DNA of 64,000 nucleotides from Paulinella micropora (GCA_009731375.1 BJOX01000357.1:136306-200305), one strand, 5' to 3'; shown: positions 24,603-37,136, counted from the stretch's first letter. The notes: generated by a model from the sequence alone, not told the origin. Made by a program: numbers and translations.

Positions 24603-24957
24603 GATCTTCAAAAGAGATGATTCCCCAAGTTCTCGTTTAGCTGCAGTCCTGAATGACAAGAATCCTCCTACTCCTGCACACAGTTACCCTAGTCCAACTG
24701 CCATCGCGGAAGCAGTAGACTGAATTCCCAAGGCAGTTGCCGAAGAAGCTGTCCGTGCAGACAAAGTTGGGAGAACTGCCTTTGGCTGTGCAGCTGCATG
24801 TAGCTACAAGTAAAAGGAGAACGTTTACATATGCGTGGGTCAATCCAATTTTTCTTCTGAAATACTGATATGAAAAGAGAAGTGATATAAGAATCGCAGT
24901 CACCTGGAGCTGGAGTCGGAGGGTTGACAGTACCTGGAGCAAACAACAAGGCAAATA
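23078..24957 (+). repeat. 935-bp duplication across a 10-N gap
   Basis: Positions 23078-24012 and 24023-24957 have equal length and the same sequence wherever I compared them; frames such as 23104-23325 and 24049-24270 translate identically. Only the ten N at 24013-24022 lie between them. The second copy repeats exons B3, A4, B4, A5 and the linker at +945. This looks like an unmerged contig overlap, not a biological duplication. Confidence 0.85.
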
Positions 24958-25036
24958 AAGCTGATTGACAATCGCCGAAAGTTCAAGAACACGATCGGGA
25001 GAGAAAGACAACAGCTAGGTAGCCATCCACATGCAA

Positions 25037-25524
25037 CAGAGAAGTTCCCCATTCTTAAGAACAATTAGCACGGACTTGAAAGGGTTGGCAGTCAATCCTT
25101 AAACATCTGTGCCATGGCTCATTAGAAAGCTCTTTAGAAGAGCTGTGAAATGGTATATGGAACAAGCCATAACAAAACAGAATCGACACAGAAAAAAAAA
25201 AAAAAAAAACGGAAATTGTGGTTAAGTCCACTAAAGAAAGAAGCTTAGAGCTTCTTAATAGATGTTTACCAGAGCACCACGTGCCAGCTTGAGGGATCAT
25301 CCAGGTCAAGGACGAGGGCGCGCCCGGCAGAGCACACCAGGAAAATTCAGGGCCGCTGCACGCGCTTGCAGAGCCCTGGTTGTTGAAACAAGCTTTGCCG
25401 TCCCAGTTTAGTTTGCACTGGTATGGGAAACTTGCGGGACAAGGGCTCGGCGGAGGATCGCCTTCATTTTGGGCACAAAACAAGCCAGAGAAAGCTTTTT
25501 GACGATTGGCAAAAGGGAGGGCGC

Positions 25525-25583
<59 letters not shown>

Positions 25584-25735
25584 ATCTAGATCAGGGAACC
25601 CATCCATACGTAGCAGCAGAACGCACATTCAAAAACAGCAGCAAGAAAGGTTTCTCATTCTTAAGTACAAAGAGCAAGGATTTGAAACGCTTGGCTCGCA
25701 TTTCCATCCTTAAAGATCTGTGCCATGGCTTATTA
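25037..25735 (+). repeat. Related intronic segments in the cysteine-rich locus
   Basis: About 85 bp near 25037-25123 resembles 25640-25735; both contain CATTCTTAAG and ATCTGTGCCATGGCT words. The two copies probably reflect duplication of a whole exon-intron unit, as the neighbouring exons 25270-25462 and 27403-27577 are also related. A (GA)n run lies at 25530-25575. Confidence 0.5.
25270..25462 (-). CDS. Exon of the cysteine-rich gene, CFNNQGSAS type
   Basis: This exon is 193 nt, phase 1 at both ends, with acceptor AG at 25463-25464 and donor GTAAAC at 25269-25264. It encodes a domain with CP-SF-Y-C, NW-G-CFNNQGSAS, FSWCALP and MIPQAGTWC. Six or more cysteines suggest a disulfide fold. It is upstream of the A/B modules on the - strand and in a compatible phase, so it is probably an N-terminal domain of the same protein. 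Confidence 0.6.
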
Positions 25736-25819
25736 GCTCAAGAGCAAAAAATGATCTGTTGGACAAGCCATAACAAAACAGAATAGGCTGAGAACAAAGA
25801 GCTGTCGTTTCTCGTCCCT

Positions 25820-25820
<1 letters not shown>

Positions 25821-25884
<64 letters not shown>

Positions 25885-26155
25885 AAAAAAAAAAAAAAAA
25901 AANNNNNNNNNNNNNNNNNNNNNNNNNNNNNNNNNNNNNNNNNNNNNNNNNNNNNNNNNNNNNNNNNNNNNNNNNNNNNNNNNNNNNNNNNNNNNNNNNN
26001 NNNNNNNNNNNNNNNNNNNNNNNNNNNNNNNNNNNNNNNNNNNNNNNNNNNNNNNNNNNNNNNNNNNNNNNNNNNNNNNNNNNNNNNNNNNNNNNNNNNN
26101 NNNNNNNNNNNNNNNNNNNNNNNNNNNNNNNNNNNNNNNNNNNNNNNNNNNNNNN
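25821..26155. other. Homopolymer run and 253-N gap
   Basis: A run of 54 C (25821-25874) is followed by about 28 A and then N from 25903 to 26155; (TAA)n begins straight after the gap. The gap is probably a collapse at low-complexity sequence. Confidence 0.9.
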
Positions 26156-26200
<45 letters not shown>

Positions 26201-26201
26201 G

Positions 26202-26244
<43 letters not shown>

Positions 26245-26252
26245 TATATATT
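26156..26252 (+). repeat. (TAA)n microsatellite
   Basis: About 95 bp of TAA units beside the gap. A second (TAA)n with a related flank (GCTGAGCC...GGCCATG) lies at 27173-27206, so the unit and its flank were copied together. Confidence 0.9.
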
Positions 26253-26639
26253 GATCTGTCATGGCTGAGCCCGAGGGCCATGCGCCTCCATCCCTCGACC
26301 CAACAGGGACTACAGTGAGTATGTTGGGGAGGGAAGAGTGACTCTAACCATCCTGCATAGAAAGCCCCAAAAAGGAAGTCCCTACTACCCGCACAGTGTC
26401 GGGTACCTTGCAGGAAATCAACTACAAATGATTGATCTTCCCCGCGTGAGAGCTCCACGAGACTGGGTAGGTCCCGCATGGAGGTACTCACAGGGGTAGC
26501 AGACATTTCATGCGGTCTGCCAGCGCATGAGGACGTTTTGTGGTAAGTATCTGGGACGCCTCGAAACCCGTCACCACCCCTAGATCGCGGAATGTAAATA
26601 CCCCTTTGATCCCACGTAAGGTATGTCTTATAAAAAACA

Positions 26640-27044
26640 ACACAACGACATGGCCTCGGAACCAACACAACAACATAGCCTCGGAACCCACATCGACATA
26701 GCCTCGGAACCCACACAACAACAGAGCCTCGGAACCAACACAACNNNNNNNNNNNNNNNNNNNNNNNNNNNNNNNNNNNNNNNNNNNNNNNNNNNNNNNN
26801 NNNNNNNNNNNNNNNNNNNNNNNNNNNNNNNNNNNNNNNNNNNNNNNNNNNNNNNNNNNNNNNNNNNNNNNNNNNNNNNNNNNNNNNNNNNNNNNNNNNN
26901 NNNNNNNNNNNNNNNNNNNNNNNNNNNNNNNNNNNNNNNNNNNNNNNNNNNNNNNNNNNNNNNNNNNNNNNNNNNNNNNNNNNNNNNNNNNNNNNNNNNN
27001 NNNNNNNNNNNNNNNNNNNNNNNNNNNNNNNNNNNNNNNNNNNN
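26640..27044 (+). repeat. Minisatellite running into a 300-N gap
   Basis: Units containing AGCCTCGGAACC and CAACACAAC repeat four times between 26640 and 26744, then N runs from 26745 to 27044. The array is probably longer than shown. Confidence 0.8.
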
Positions 27045-27172
27045 TTGACGATAAGCTCTAATGACACCCCCGCAAGGGCAGTTCCAACACTTCCAGACGG
27101 GCCGGTATGTTCAATGAAAATACTGGTGGCACCGACGGGAATCGAACTGGCGACAGGGCCCAGATGGTAATG

Positions 27173-27205
<33 letters not shown>

Positions 27206-27402
27206 GTGTATCTCCTGCCAATTGCTGAGCCAAAAGGCCATGTGCATCCAGTCCTCCATTCCATAAGGAAAGTCTCCACACCAATCGGTGGAATAAAGGA
27301 AGTGACGGCATAGAACATTACTCTAGGAGCTTTATACCAATAATAATAATAATAATAATGATAATAATAATGATAATAATAAATCCATCTTACTGTGTGT
27401 AC

Positions 27403-27577
27403 CATAGCACCATGTGCCAGCTTGAGGGATCATCGAGGTCAAGGACGAGGGCGCGTCAGGCAGAGCACACCAGGAAAACGAAGGGCCGTTGCACGAACTT
27501 GCACTGCCCTGGTTGTTGAAGCAAACGTTGCCCCCCCAGTTCCAAGCAGCGGTATTGGAAACTCCCCGGACAAGTGC
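27403..27577 (-). pseudogene. Second copy of the CFNNQGSAS-type exon, frameshifted
   Basis: It matches the exon at 25270-25462 in its C-terminal three quarters (CFNNQGSASSC, FSWCALP, MIPQAGTWC) and has a good acceptor (ATATAG) and donor (GTACAC) in the same phases. A single-base frameshift lies by a run of seven C/G, near 27530-27537. As it sits in a homopolymer, it may be a sequencing error rather than decay. Confidence 0.5.
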
Positions 27578-27669
27578 CTATATCATTGAGTAAAATCGTG
27601 TTATATCTGTTTTTCTCTTTCTGTCCGTGTGTTTCTTTCTTGCCCCTCCCCACCCACTTTCCCCCGTCC

Positions 27670-27682
27670 CCCTCGCTGTGTT

Positions 27683-27776
<94 letters not shown>

Positions 27777-27790
27777 TCACTCACTCACTT

Positions 27791-27829
<39 letters not shown>

Positions 27830-27832
27830 TGA
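27670..27832 (+). repeat. (TTTC)n, (TC)n and (AC)n microsatellites
   Basis: A tract of TTTC tetramers, then TC and AC dinucleotides, then TC again. It lies upstream (- strand sense) of the exon at 27403 and so may be intronic. Confidence 0.95.
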
Positions 27833-27889
27833 TGATTCCTTCCTAAGTTTTGTGTCAAGGCAGATACGCAGACCCGCGTTGATCATGGC

Positions 27890-28047
27890 GCCTTGGCCGG
27901 TTGATGCTTGCTGGCTGTCTCCGTTTTCCATGCCCACCACCATGCCCTGCTCCAACAGCTTGCCCTGGTCGTGCTCCTTGGCTAACTGCTGGCTGTGCTT
28001 GTGGTCTCCCGCCACCACCAGAAGGCCGCTTTCTTCCAACAGCGCTA
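27890..28047 (-). CDS. Possible exon upstream of the cysteine-rich gene
   Basis: On the - strand an acceptor-like CCATTAG at about 28048 opens a frame that encodes ALLEESGLLVVAGDHK followed by a Gln-rich helix-like segment and GAMINAG. The composition looks coding, unlike the surrounding repeats. The 3' end is uncertain: a donor G|GTCTGC near 27876 would keep phase 1, matching the downstream exons. No domain is recognised. Confidence 0.35.
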
Positions 28048-28087
28048 ATGGACACACCCGCAATATCAACAACAACATCATCATCAG

Positions 28088-28095
28088 CAACAACA

Positions 28096-28126
<31 letters not shown>

Positions 28127-28143
28127 ACAACAACAACAACAGC

Positions 28144-28184
<41 letters not shown>

Positions 28185-28340
28185 ACCAACAAACCAACAA
28201 ACCAACAAACCAACAACAACAACAACAACAACAAACAAACAAACAAACAAACAAACAAACAAACAAACAAACAAACAAACAAACAAAACACACACACACC
28301 AAACAACAACAACAATAACAACAACAACAACAACAACAAA
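28088..28340 (+). repeat. (CAT)n, (CAA)n and (CAAA)n microsatellites
   Basis: Three adjacent arrays, about 35, 60 and 75 bp long, then further CAA units. The long Gln/Asn or Thr open frames here are products of the repeats. Confidence 0.95.
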
Positions 28341-28343
28341 AAC

Positions 28344-28945
28344 ATGCATGTTATGAATGCAAAGCCACCGTTCCCACCCTTTCTTTCTACTCTTGAAATA
28401 CGTACTGACAACACATGCACACACAAGCGCGAATCAGCTGCTAAGCGAAAGCATGATGGGATTGTTAAGCTCTTGTATGAAGATGTGACTAAGATAGGTG
28501 GGATTAACGCATCGCTTGAGCCTCGGTTCTACAACGACGAGAAACAATAGATCGATCTGGCGATCTTCCCATTTACGAGCACTTCCTCTCCACTAGAGAT
28601 TGATACTGATCTTGTAATCACCAACCCTATCGCACCATCCTATGTCAAAGATACAATTCGCGACGATACGATTCGCGACGTCTATGCTGCCATCGAGAAG
28701 CGTGACACTGAAAAAATCAACACACACGCGAAAGGATACAAGCAAGCTGGTGCTGAATTCATCCCGCTGGTCATGTCAAGCTTCGCTGGCGTCGGAACGC
28801 ACGCCCAAGTCTTCATGAGAAACATCGGCGAGCAAGCAGCATATTATATGCCATCAGTCTACACTCCAGAGGCGTACGCTCTACGGATCAAGGTTATCCT
28901 AAGCTGTGCAACCAATTGCTGGAACTACATCAACTGGATGCATTA
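28344..28945 (+). pseudogene. Relic similar to the C-terminus of RT-type retroelement ORFs
   Basis: The frame opens at an ATG at 28344, meets a TAG at 28548-28550, and continues open to TAA at 28943-28945. Together the two halves read like the C-terminal region found after the RT in many non-LTR-type ORFs: KRKHDGIVKLL, then an acidic IDLAIFPF strand, KGYKQAGAEFIPLVMSSFAG and VGTHAQVFMRNIGEQ. In that family this region is thought to have a nuclease-like fold. The recognition is from memory of family patterns, not a search. The RT itself is missing and the TAG breaks it, so it is a 5'-truncated relic or an isolated exon. Confidence 0.5.
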
Positions 28946-29142
28946 ACTCAAAAGTTCCAACTGCCTACACCCACGCAGACTCCCACAGCACAAGAGACGA
29001 GCAATCATGCTCACGACGATTTGAGTGGTTAGCTTTTAGATTATGAGCTCTCTGACTAGGACACTATTAATACTTATGAACTATTATTACTTATTGCTCA
29101 AAGTTCTTTATTATAAAATGCTTTTGTTGTGTCAACACAAAA

Positions 29143-29510
29143 ATGGGGGGGGGGGGGGGGGAGAAGAAGAAGAAGAAGAAGAAGAAGAAGAAGAGAGAAG
29201 AAGAAAAAGAAGAAGAAGAAGAAGAAGAAGAAGAAGAAGAAGAAGAAGCAGTGGACCCCGTGCCAGGTGCTGGAGGGTGTGTGCCGCAGACAACGACACT
29301 GCCGCTGCAGGATGAACAAACAGCAGCAGACCTCCCAACACGTTCAGCGTATTGCCACTGCACAAGTACATGCATGCATCGATACATGCACGACTGGTGA
29401 CATACATACATACATACATACATACATACATGCATACATACATACACACACACACATACATACATACATACATACATACATACATACATACATACATACA
29501 ACAGACAATA
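29143..29510 (+). repeat. Poly-G, (GAA)n and (CATA)n microsatellites
   Basis: A run of G at 29144-29161, (GAA)n to about 29248, a short unique part, then (CATA)n from about 29401 to 29500. Confidence 0.95.
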
Positions 29511-29661
29511 CACTCAATTAAGCAAGGATGCGAGCAAATTTTGGATACACGGCTTTACACATACAAATACACGGCTGTCTACATACTATCGCTTGTAACA
29601 GAACAGAAAAAGGTTTGGAACCTTTGTTGCATACTGCAAATTTGATTGAATCCTGACACAC

Positions 29662-29664
<3 letters not shown>

Positions 29665-29698
<34 letters not shown>

Positions 29699-29748
29699 GG
29701 AACAGTGTGAGTTTTTTTCATTCAATACAAGGAAAGCTTCACTCTAGA

Positions 29749-29790
<42 letters not shown>
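29665..29790 (+). repeat. (GA)n microsatellites
   Basis: Two GA tracts separated by about 55 bp of unique sequence (29698-29750). Confidence 0.95.
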
Positions 29791-29791
<1 letters not shown>

Positions 29792-29854
29792 TCACTGCGA
29801 TGTTTATTTTATTCCATACACACAAAGGCTCACACATCCCCCCCACCCCCTCTT

Positions 29855-30730
<876 letters not shown>

Positions 30731-30759
30731 CAGCCGCCGCCACCGTTTCCTTCCACCAC

Positions 30760-31610
30760 TTGAACATAGTTTAGTTTGCAAAGCAGGAGAAATTGTCAAT
30801 CAATCTGTTTGTTCTTGCCATTTGCAATTTGCGTATATTTTGCAATTTTCTAGCTGGTGGGTGCGCTTTATCTCCATGCTTCGACTTTTATGTTTTCTTT
30901 ATCGTCCATGCTTCTACTTTCATGTTTTCGTGCCCATTGTGCTTGCGCCCAGTTCCGTTTCTTGTTGGACCTCAGTTGCCTCTCCTTTCGATGCAAATAC
31001 TGACTGTTTAAAATCCTCTTTAGTTAGGACAGGGATGGTAGGGGGGGGGGGCGGGGATGGCGAGGGTGTGGGAATTTTTTAGCAAAACAACTTGAAATGT
31101 GTGAGGCAAGCCCGGAGAAGAGGTAAACGAATAAGCTTGCGACTCTTAAATGGACATTTTGTTGCATAAGTACTTGCATAGCCATGGTTGGTTCACACTG
31201 GAAAGACTTTATCAATTCAAAACCTCCAACTCTCAGGCCCCTGCACTTATGTACCAAAAAGTGGAAACAGGAGGATTCACGACTAACAAAATTAAAATTC
31301 ACAATGGCTGACGGTTGGTCATGCCTCATTTCTGAGTGGTCCGTAAAGTAGGCTCATAATTCCTTTCATTTTTCCAAACCACTAACTTGAGGCGCCTCTT
31401 GCAGTTGCCATTGTTACGTTCAAGTTTGAACTTCTACTAGCACTCGTTAACTTGCGGTAGGACCGTCGTTATTGTGATTTTGCTAATGACATGTACAACT
31501 TTGCTTTATAATTAGATTTTTCTTCTGAGCTTGGTTTTATGGCTGTCGGACAGAGTGACTTGCTCACAGTGCCCTATATCGTTATATATATCTAGTATAT
31601 GATCAGGCCT
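30760..31610. other. Unique sequence, no gene seen
   Basis: Moderately AT-rich sequence with one G-run at 31042-31055. Short frames on both strands lack motifs. I see no RNA gene. Confidence 0.4.
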
Positions 31611-31881
31611 AGGGCTTAATACACCTTTTCAAGGGAACGGTACTGCGCCATGCACGGTACCGCATGCGCACCGGCTACGTATACTTGTCCCCGGCCTTGA
31701 GGGGCCCCGCCGGATCGGACCAGGGCTTAATACAGCTTTTCAAGGGAACGGTACTGCACGGTACCGCACCCGGCTACTTGGCCCCCCCGGCCTTGAGGGG
31801 CCCCGCTTTTTTTAAATTTTTGGTGTTTCGTTTGAAATTTAAATATGCTAGGAATTCATAGAAATATAAAATTAGGCAATC

Positions 31882-31885
<4 letters not shown>
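31611..31885 (+). repeat. GGTACC-rich dispersed repeat, copies A1 and A2
   Basis: Two tandem copies of a unit (31611-31711 and 31722-31806) share GGGCTTAATACA, TTTTCAAGGGAACGGTACTG and CCGGCCTTGAGGGGCCCCG. They are followed by an AT-rich tail with GTTTCGTTTGAAAT and ATGCTAGGAATTCATA, then (TAG)n. The same words recur at 33041-33315 and 35092-35278. Confidence 0.75.
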
Positions 31886-32098
<213 letters not shown>

Positions 32099-32391
32099 TA
32101 ATATATATATACATATATATATATTTGTTAATTCCATATATATTTATTATTATTGTTATTACTATTTTATTATTATTATATTATTATTATTATTATTATT
32201 TTATTTTATTTTAATATTTTTAATCTAAGTCATTTTATTTTAATACTTTAATATTTTGATAATTTCTCATTACCTTTAATAACTTGAGACGTAGGTCACC
32301 ATCTAGTTAAATCAATAGCTCTTGAGCTAACGATTTGTATGGATTGACCAGAGGTTAAATTGTCAACTTCATTAAACCGAAGGCCTAGGCC

Positions 32392-32468
<77 letters not shown>

Positions 32469-32546
32469 TTAAAATTAGTAGTACTAGTAGTACTAGTAGT
32501 AGTAGTAGTAGTACGTATACCAGTAGTAGTAGTAGTAGTAGTAGTA

Positions 32547-32604
<58 letters not shown>

Positions 32605-32642
32605 CGTAGTAGTGAGTAGTAGTAGTAGTAGTGGTAGTAGTG

Positions 32643-32708
<66 letters not shown>

Positions 32709-32709
32709 A

Positions 32710-32743
<34 letters not shown>

Positions 32744-32747
32744 TATT

Positions 32748-32807
<60 letters not shown>

Positions 32808-32833
32808 AAGTAGAAGTTTAAAGTAGTAGTAAA

Positions 32834-32865
<32 letters not shown>

Positions 32866-32898
32866 TAGTGGCCCACCATGGTAGAAGTGGTAGTAGTG

Positions 32899-32930
<32 letters not shown>

Positions 32931-32960
32931 CGTAGTAGTAGTAGTCATAGAAGTAGTAGT
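32392..32960 (+). repeat. (TAG)n array, interrupted
   Basis: Nearly 570 bp of TAG units broken at several points (for example 32465-32520 and 32815-32885). Confidence 0.95.
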
Positions 32961-33315
32961 AATTAGTAGCAGCAGTGATCAATGAGACGGAGAATAAGAC
33001 GGAGAAAGAGAACAAGAAGGAGAAGGGCAAAGAGACGCCTACTTGGCCCCCCCCGGCCCTGAGGGGCACCGCCGGAGGCGAAATTTTTTTTGTTTTCGTT
33101 TGAAATATGCTAGGAATTCATATAAATATTTACATACATAGAAAATATAAGGAATTTTTTCATAAATTTGAACGGTACCGCACGGTATCATGCGGTACCG
33201 CGGTACCGTATCTAGATTAATCCCTGGATCATCCGGAGGCGAAATTTGTTTTGGTGTTTCGTTTGAAATATGCTAGGAATTCATAGAAATATGATAAAAT
33301 TAGGCAATTTAAATT
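32961..33315 (+). repeat. GGTACC-rich dispersed repeat, copy B
   Basis: It starts with AGCAGTGATCAATGAGACGG and a GA-rich part, then CCGGCCCTGAGGGGC, the GTTTCGTTTGAAATATGC block, and at 33172-33209 a palindromic core made of ACGGTACCGC and its inverse GCGGTACCGT. A second partial unit lies at 33233-33315. About 280 bp of it matches 34999-35278. Confidence 0.75.
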
Positions 33316-33339
33316 TACACTTAAAGCTTAGTGTTAGTA

Positions 33340-33363
33340 GAATTAGTAGCAGTAGTAGCAGTC

Positions 33364-33423
<60 letters not shown>

Positions 33424-33438
33424 AGTAGTAGTAGTAGT

Positions 33439-33517
<79 letters not shown>
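33340..33517 (+). repeat. (TAG)n array
   Basis: About 175 bp of TAG units with two AAG interruptions near 33421 and 33440. Confidence 0.95.
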
Positions 33518-33541
33518 TTGCTAGTGTGTGTTCCTGGGTGT

Positions 33542-33544
33542 GTC

Positions 33545-33581
<37 letters not shown>

Positions 33582-33632
33582 CCTTTTGCATTTGTACACA
33601 ATATCGTATTTGTGTTTCAATGCGCTTAAATT

Positions 33633-33691
<59 letters not shown>

Positions 33692-33783
33692 TCTCTCTCT
33701 CTCTGTATCTATTATGTGTAACACACACACACAGACACACATATGTATGTACATATATATATATATATATATAATATTATATA

Positions 33784-33824
<41 letters not shown>
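33542..33824 (+). repeat. (TG)n, (TC)n and (TA)n microsatellites
   Basis: TG at 33549-33577, TC at 33638-33704 and TA at 33752-33824. The TA tract is the insertion site of the adjacent MITE-like element. Confidence 0.95.
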
Positions 33825-33828
<4 letters not shown>

Positions 33829-34231
33829 CGTTCTATGCGAGCTAATTTTTTTCGCAAATAACCCATAGCCCTCGGGCCGGCACTTTTGGTATTTTTTGAT
33901 GACCAACCAACCATGAAACTATCCACGACTGACCCTGTCATCTTTGTAGCATTGACGCGAAGAAAGTTGAGAAATTTCAAGCTGCGTATTCTGTATATAG
34001 CTACTATAAGACATGGAGAAGCTGTGTGCGTCAAGAATTTAGTGCCAACACCGTGCCTGCCTCGTTCTGGTAGCTGAAAGTATGGGCTAATTACCTTCCA
34101 CACTTCCATCTGGGGCATGACAGGTGGAAATGCGATAGGCCGCCGGGCCGGCACCCAATTAGCCCTCAATTTTTTCGTAACGGCTCGATTATGGGCTATT
34201 TGCGAAAAAAATTAGCTCGCATAGAACGGGC

Positions 34232-34232
<1 letters not shown>
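33825..34232. mobile_element. 408-bp MITE-like DNA element with long TIRs
   Basis: The left end (from 33825, GGCACGTTCTATGCGAGC...) and the right end (to 34232) are inverted repeats of about 44 bp, with one mismatch near the tip (A/C) and another at base 37. The motif GCGAGCTAATTTTTTTCGC is shared by both. It sits in (TA)n and is flanked by TAT on both sides, compatible with a TA or TAT target duplication. It has no transposase, so it would be non-autonomous. The superfamily is not clear; a TA target would fit Tc1/mariner-type elements. Confidence 0.75.
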
Positions 34233-34295
<63 letters not shown>

Positions 34296-34324
34296 GTATA
34301 AATAGATAGATAGATAGATAGATG

Positions 34325-34325
<1 letters not shown>
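34233..34325 (+). repeat. (TG)n and (GATA)n microsatellites
   Basis: A TG tract of about 60 bp is followed by a short GATA tract. Confidence 0.9.
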
Positions 34326-34995
<670 letters not shown>

Positions 34996-34998
34996 GTA

Positions 34999-35278
34999 AT
35001 TAGTAGCAGCAGTGATCAATGAGACGGAGAATAAGACGGAGAAAGAGAATAAGAAGGAGAAGGAAAACAAGAAGGGCAAAGCCTCGGAGACGCCTACTTA
35101 GCCCCCCCGGCCTTGAGGGGCCCCGACGAAGGCGAATTTTTTTTTGTTTTCGTTTGAAATATGCTAGGAATTCATATATATATTTACATACATAGAATAT
35201 AAGGAATTTTTTCATAAATTTGAACGGTACCGCACGGTATCATGCGGTACCGCGGTACCGTATCTAGATTAATCCCTG
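34999..35278 (+). repeat. GGTACC-rich dispersed repeat, copy C
   Basis: It matches copy B along its length: AGCAGTGATCAATGAGACGG, a GA-rich part, CCGGCCTTGAGGGGCCCCG, GTTTCGTTTGAAATATGC and the ACGGTACCGC palindrome at 35224-35261. As in copy B, it lies at the right edge of a (TAG)n array. Confidence 0.8.
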
Positions 35279-36470
35279 TATAATAATATCTGCGAAGTCT
35301 TTGTACAGTTATTAATATTAAACCACTACTTACTAGTATCATACTATACTCTCGGACTCTTGAACCGTCCCAGTTAATTTAATACCGTTTTCCTATTAAT
35401 TATCAGATAAGTTTAGAAAATTTTATTGTGAATAAGTATTGCATTTTCCGAGTCCCACATATAATATTGTTTGTTTTTTTTTTCAATATTTTTACCACAG
35501 GAAATATTGATAGTACTAAGATTAAATTAGGAGTCGAAACATGGCCATTGCCTACATTTCAAATTCGGTAATTGACAAAAGGAAAACTTGAAAGAAACAG
35601 GCACGGTGAGTTCCGCCGGAAAATACCACATCAGTTCAAGTTCCTACTCTCAGGCTCATTTTCATATTTCTGACCCGGGCCGTTTGACTAGCGGAAACTA
35701 TCTAAACAGCTATTTTATCGCTCGCGACTCGTCACAGTCACGTTTCTATTCGTTCAAAGGCGGCTTCGCAGAATTTGCATTGTCTGAGCCTGACGTAGAC
35801 AAACAGTCCATCAAGGGAGGAAACTCGGCTAATTAAACTGGAATTCACCAACTGGCACGTTCGTTTTGGTAACCTTCCTCAGCCTGACCTCGGAAATATT
35901 TTGGGGTCACGAGTCAATTGACAGCAGTGTGTTTATTCGGTCAATTGAGTGCCGGTTGGTAATTTCCTCACAGGAGGCTAGTCAAAGACTTACAACAGTC
36001 AACAAATGTGCAAGCCGGACAAGCAAATTATTGCATTTGTGAATAGCAAGGGCAAAAGTTTTTTTTTCTTTTTGTTTTTTGTCAGTTGAAAGTTGTCAGT
36101 TGAAAGGAGAAAAAGACAGGGTAGGTGTATGCTTCTGTGATAGTGTATTGGTAATTAAACACATCACTCCACAATTTAGTAATTGAAGAACGCTTTCTTA
36201 AAATTTCGTTGAGCTGAAAAGGAAGCATGTAAGTAGGAGAACATAATATTAAGTAAAAACAGTGGCGAATAAGGAGAGAAAACAGGAAACGACGGGGAGA
36301 AGTGGCCGGCCTCCGAGGTGAAATAAGGAAAGTGAAAATCAGAGTAGAAAAAGACGGTTTGAGCGATGATCGGTGGCCTAAGTGCTTCTCTTTCCCTTCA
36401 ATCATCCCTTCTGTCCCAACCAATCTAGCCACTGATGCCAAAGTTGGAACATTTTCGTTGTCTCCGACAG
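35279..36470. other. Intergenic region, no gene supported
   Basis: A + strand frame of 82 codons at 35588-35836 has no motif and no clear context. The rest is AT-rich and unremarkable. Confidence 0.35.
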
Positions 36471-36956
36471 TTATTTTCTCTTGTTGCTGGTCTGTTGTTG
36501 TTTTTGGCGATTCCTGCTCCTTTTCGACGCCCTTTTCCACCCGGAATTATTGGCGATGGCTGGTGGCGGCACCACTTCGGCGTTCAGCCGGCAGCTGGTG
36601 GCATCACTATTAATACTGCCAGAGATTTCTGCTGAGTGGGCGGCAAGAGAGGAGGAGGAAGGGGAGGAGGAAGGGGAGAAGGAAGGGGAGGAGGAGGAGG
36701 AAGGGGAGGAGGAGGAGGAGGAGGAAGGGGAGGAGGAAAGGGAGGAGGAGGAGGCTGGTGCATTGTTTGAGGTATAGTTCCCATATTCTATGTCTATATT
36801 TAATACTTGGTCGCCATCGTCCTCAGAGCTTTCATCTGCGGCTGGATCCGATCCAGCCGGAGCAGTATGCTCATTTGCATGGCCAGCATGACGCCTCTCA
36901 ATCGAGCCTACATATGCAGTTTCTGTCGATGAAGGAGATCTTGACGTAATGAACAC
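36471..36956 (-). CDS. Possible acidic/Ser-rich protein segment
   Basis: A - strand frame of 161 residues contains an acidic stretch (ADESSEDDGDQVLNIDIEYG), a Ser/Pro run encoded by a purine minisatellite (36650-36755 on +), and a basic end with KRASKRSRNRQK. Just upstream (- sense) another coding-like stretch at about 36965-37110 encodes DRLVLQDLEELCKKFLEE. They could be the 3' exons of the gene at 38150-39152, cut from it by the repeat and gap at 37.1-38.1 kb. No domain is recognised. Confidence 0.3.
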   Translation of the reverse strand: MFITSRSPSSTETAYVGSIERRHAGHANEHTAPAGSDPAADESSEDDGDQVLNIDIEYGNYTSNNAPASSSSLSSSPSSSSSSSPSSSSSPSFSPSSSPSSSSLAAHSAEISGSINSDATSCRLNAEVVPPPAIANNSGWKRASKRSRNRQKQQQTSNKRK

Positions 36957-37136
36957 GGACCGTGTTCAAGGACTCGAAGCAGAGGAGATCCAGAACGCTC
37001 CTCTAGAAATTTTTTGCATAGCTCCTCCAGATCCTGCAGCACAAGACGGTCATTACTACCACTAATTCCAAGAAGTATTTGGGTACTGCGTTTGTTTGCT
37101 TCTGTTGCACTGAACCACAGATTCCCTTCCTTTTCT

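Noticed and set aside
26640-26744. CRISPR-like array
   Set aside because: The units are contiguous and imperfect with no unique spacers; this is a minisatellite in a eukaryotic genome.
27115-27160. tRNA-like end on the - strand: GTTCGATTCC (B-box-like) followed by GTGCCACCA
   Set aside because: The flanks do not form a T-stem, no A box or cloverleaf is visible and the upstream side is (TAA)n. It may be a fragment of a tRNA-derived SINE, but I cannot support a gene.
25733-27259. A 508-codon - strand frame across two gaps
   Set aside because: It is open only because N runs and homopolymers contain no stop; the real sequence in it shows no coding features.
4502-28550. Reassignment of TAG as a sense codon
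   Set aside because: Two otherwise good frames contain one TAG each (4502-4504 and 28548-28550), but both are in mobile-element relics that also carry other damage. Nothing else points to a changed code.
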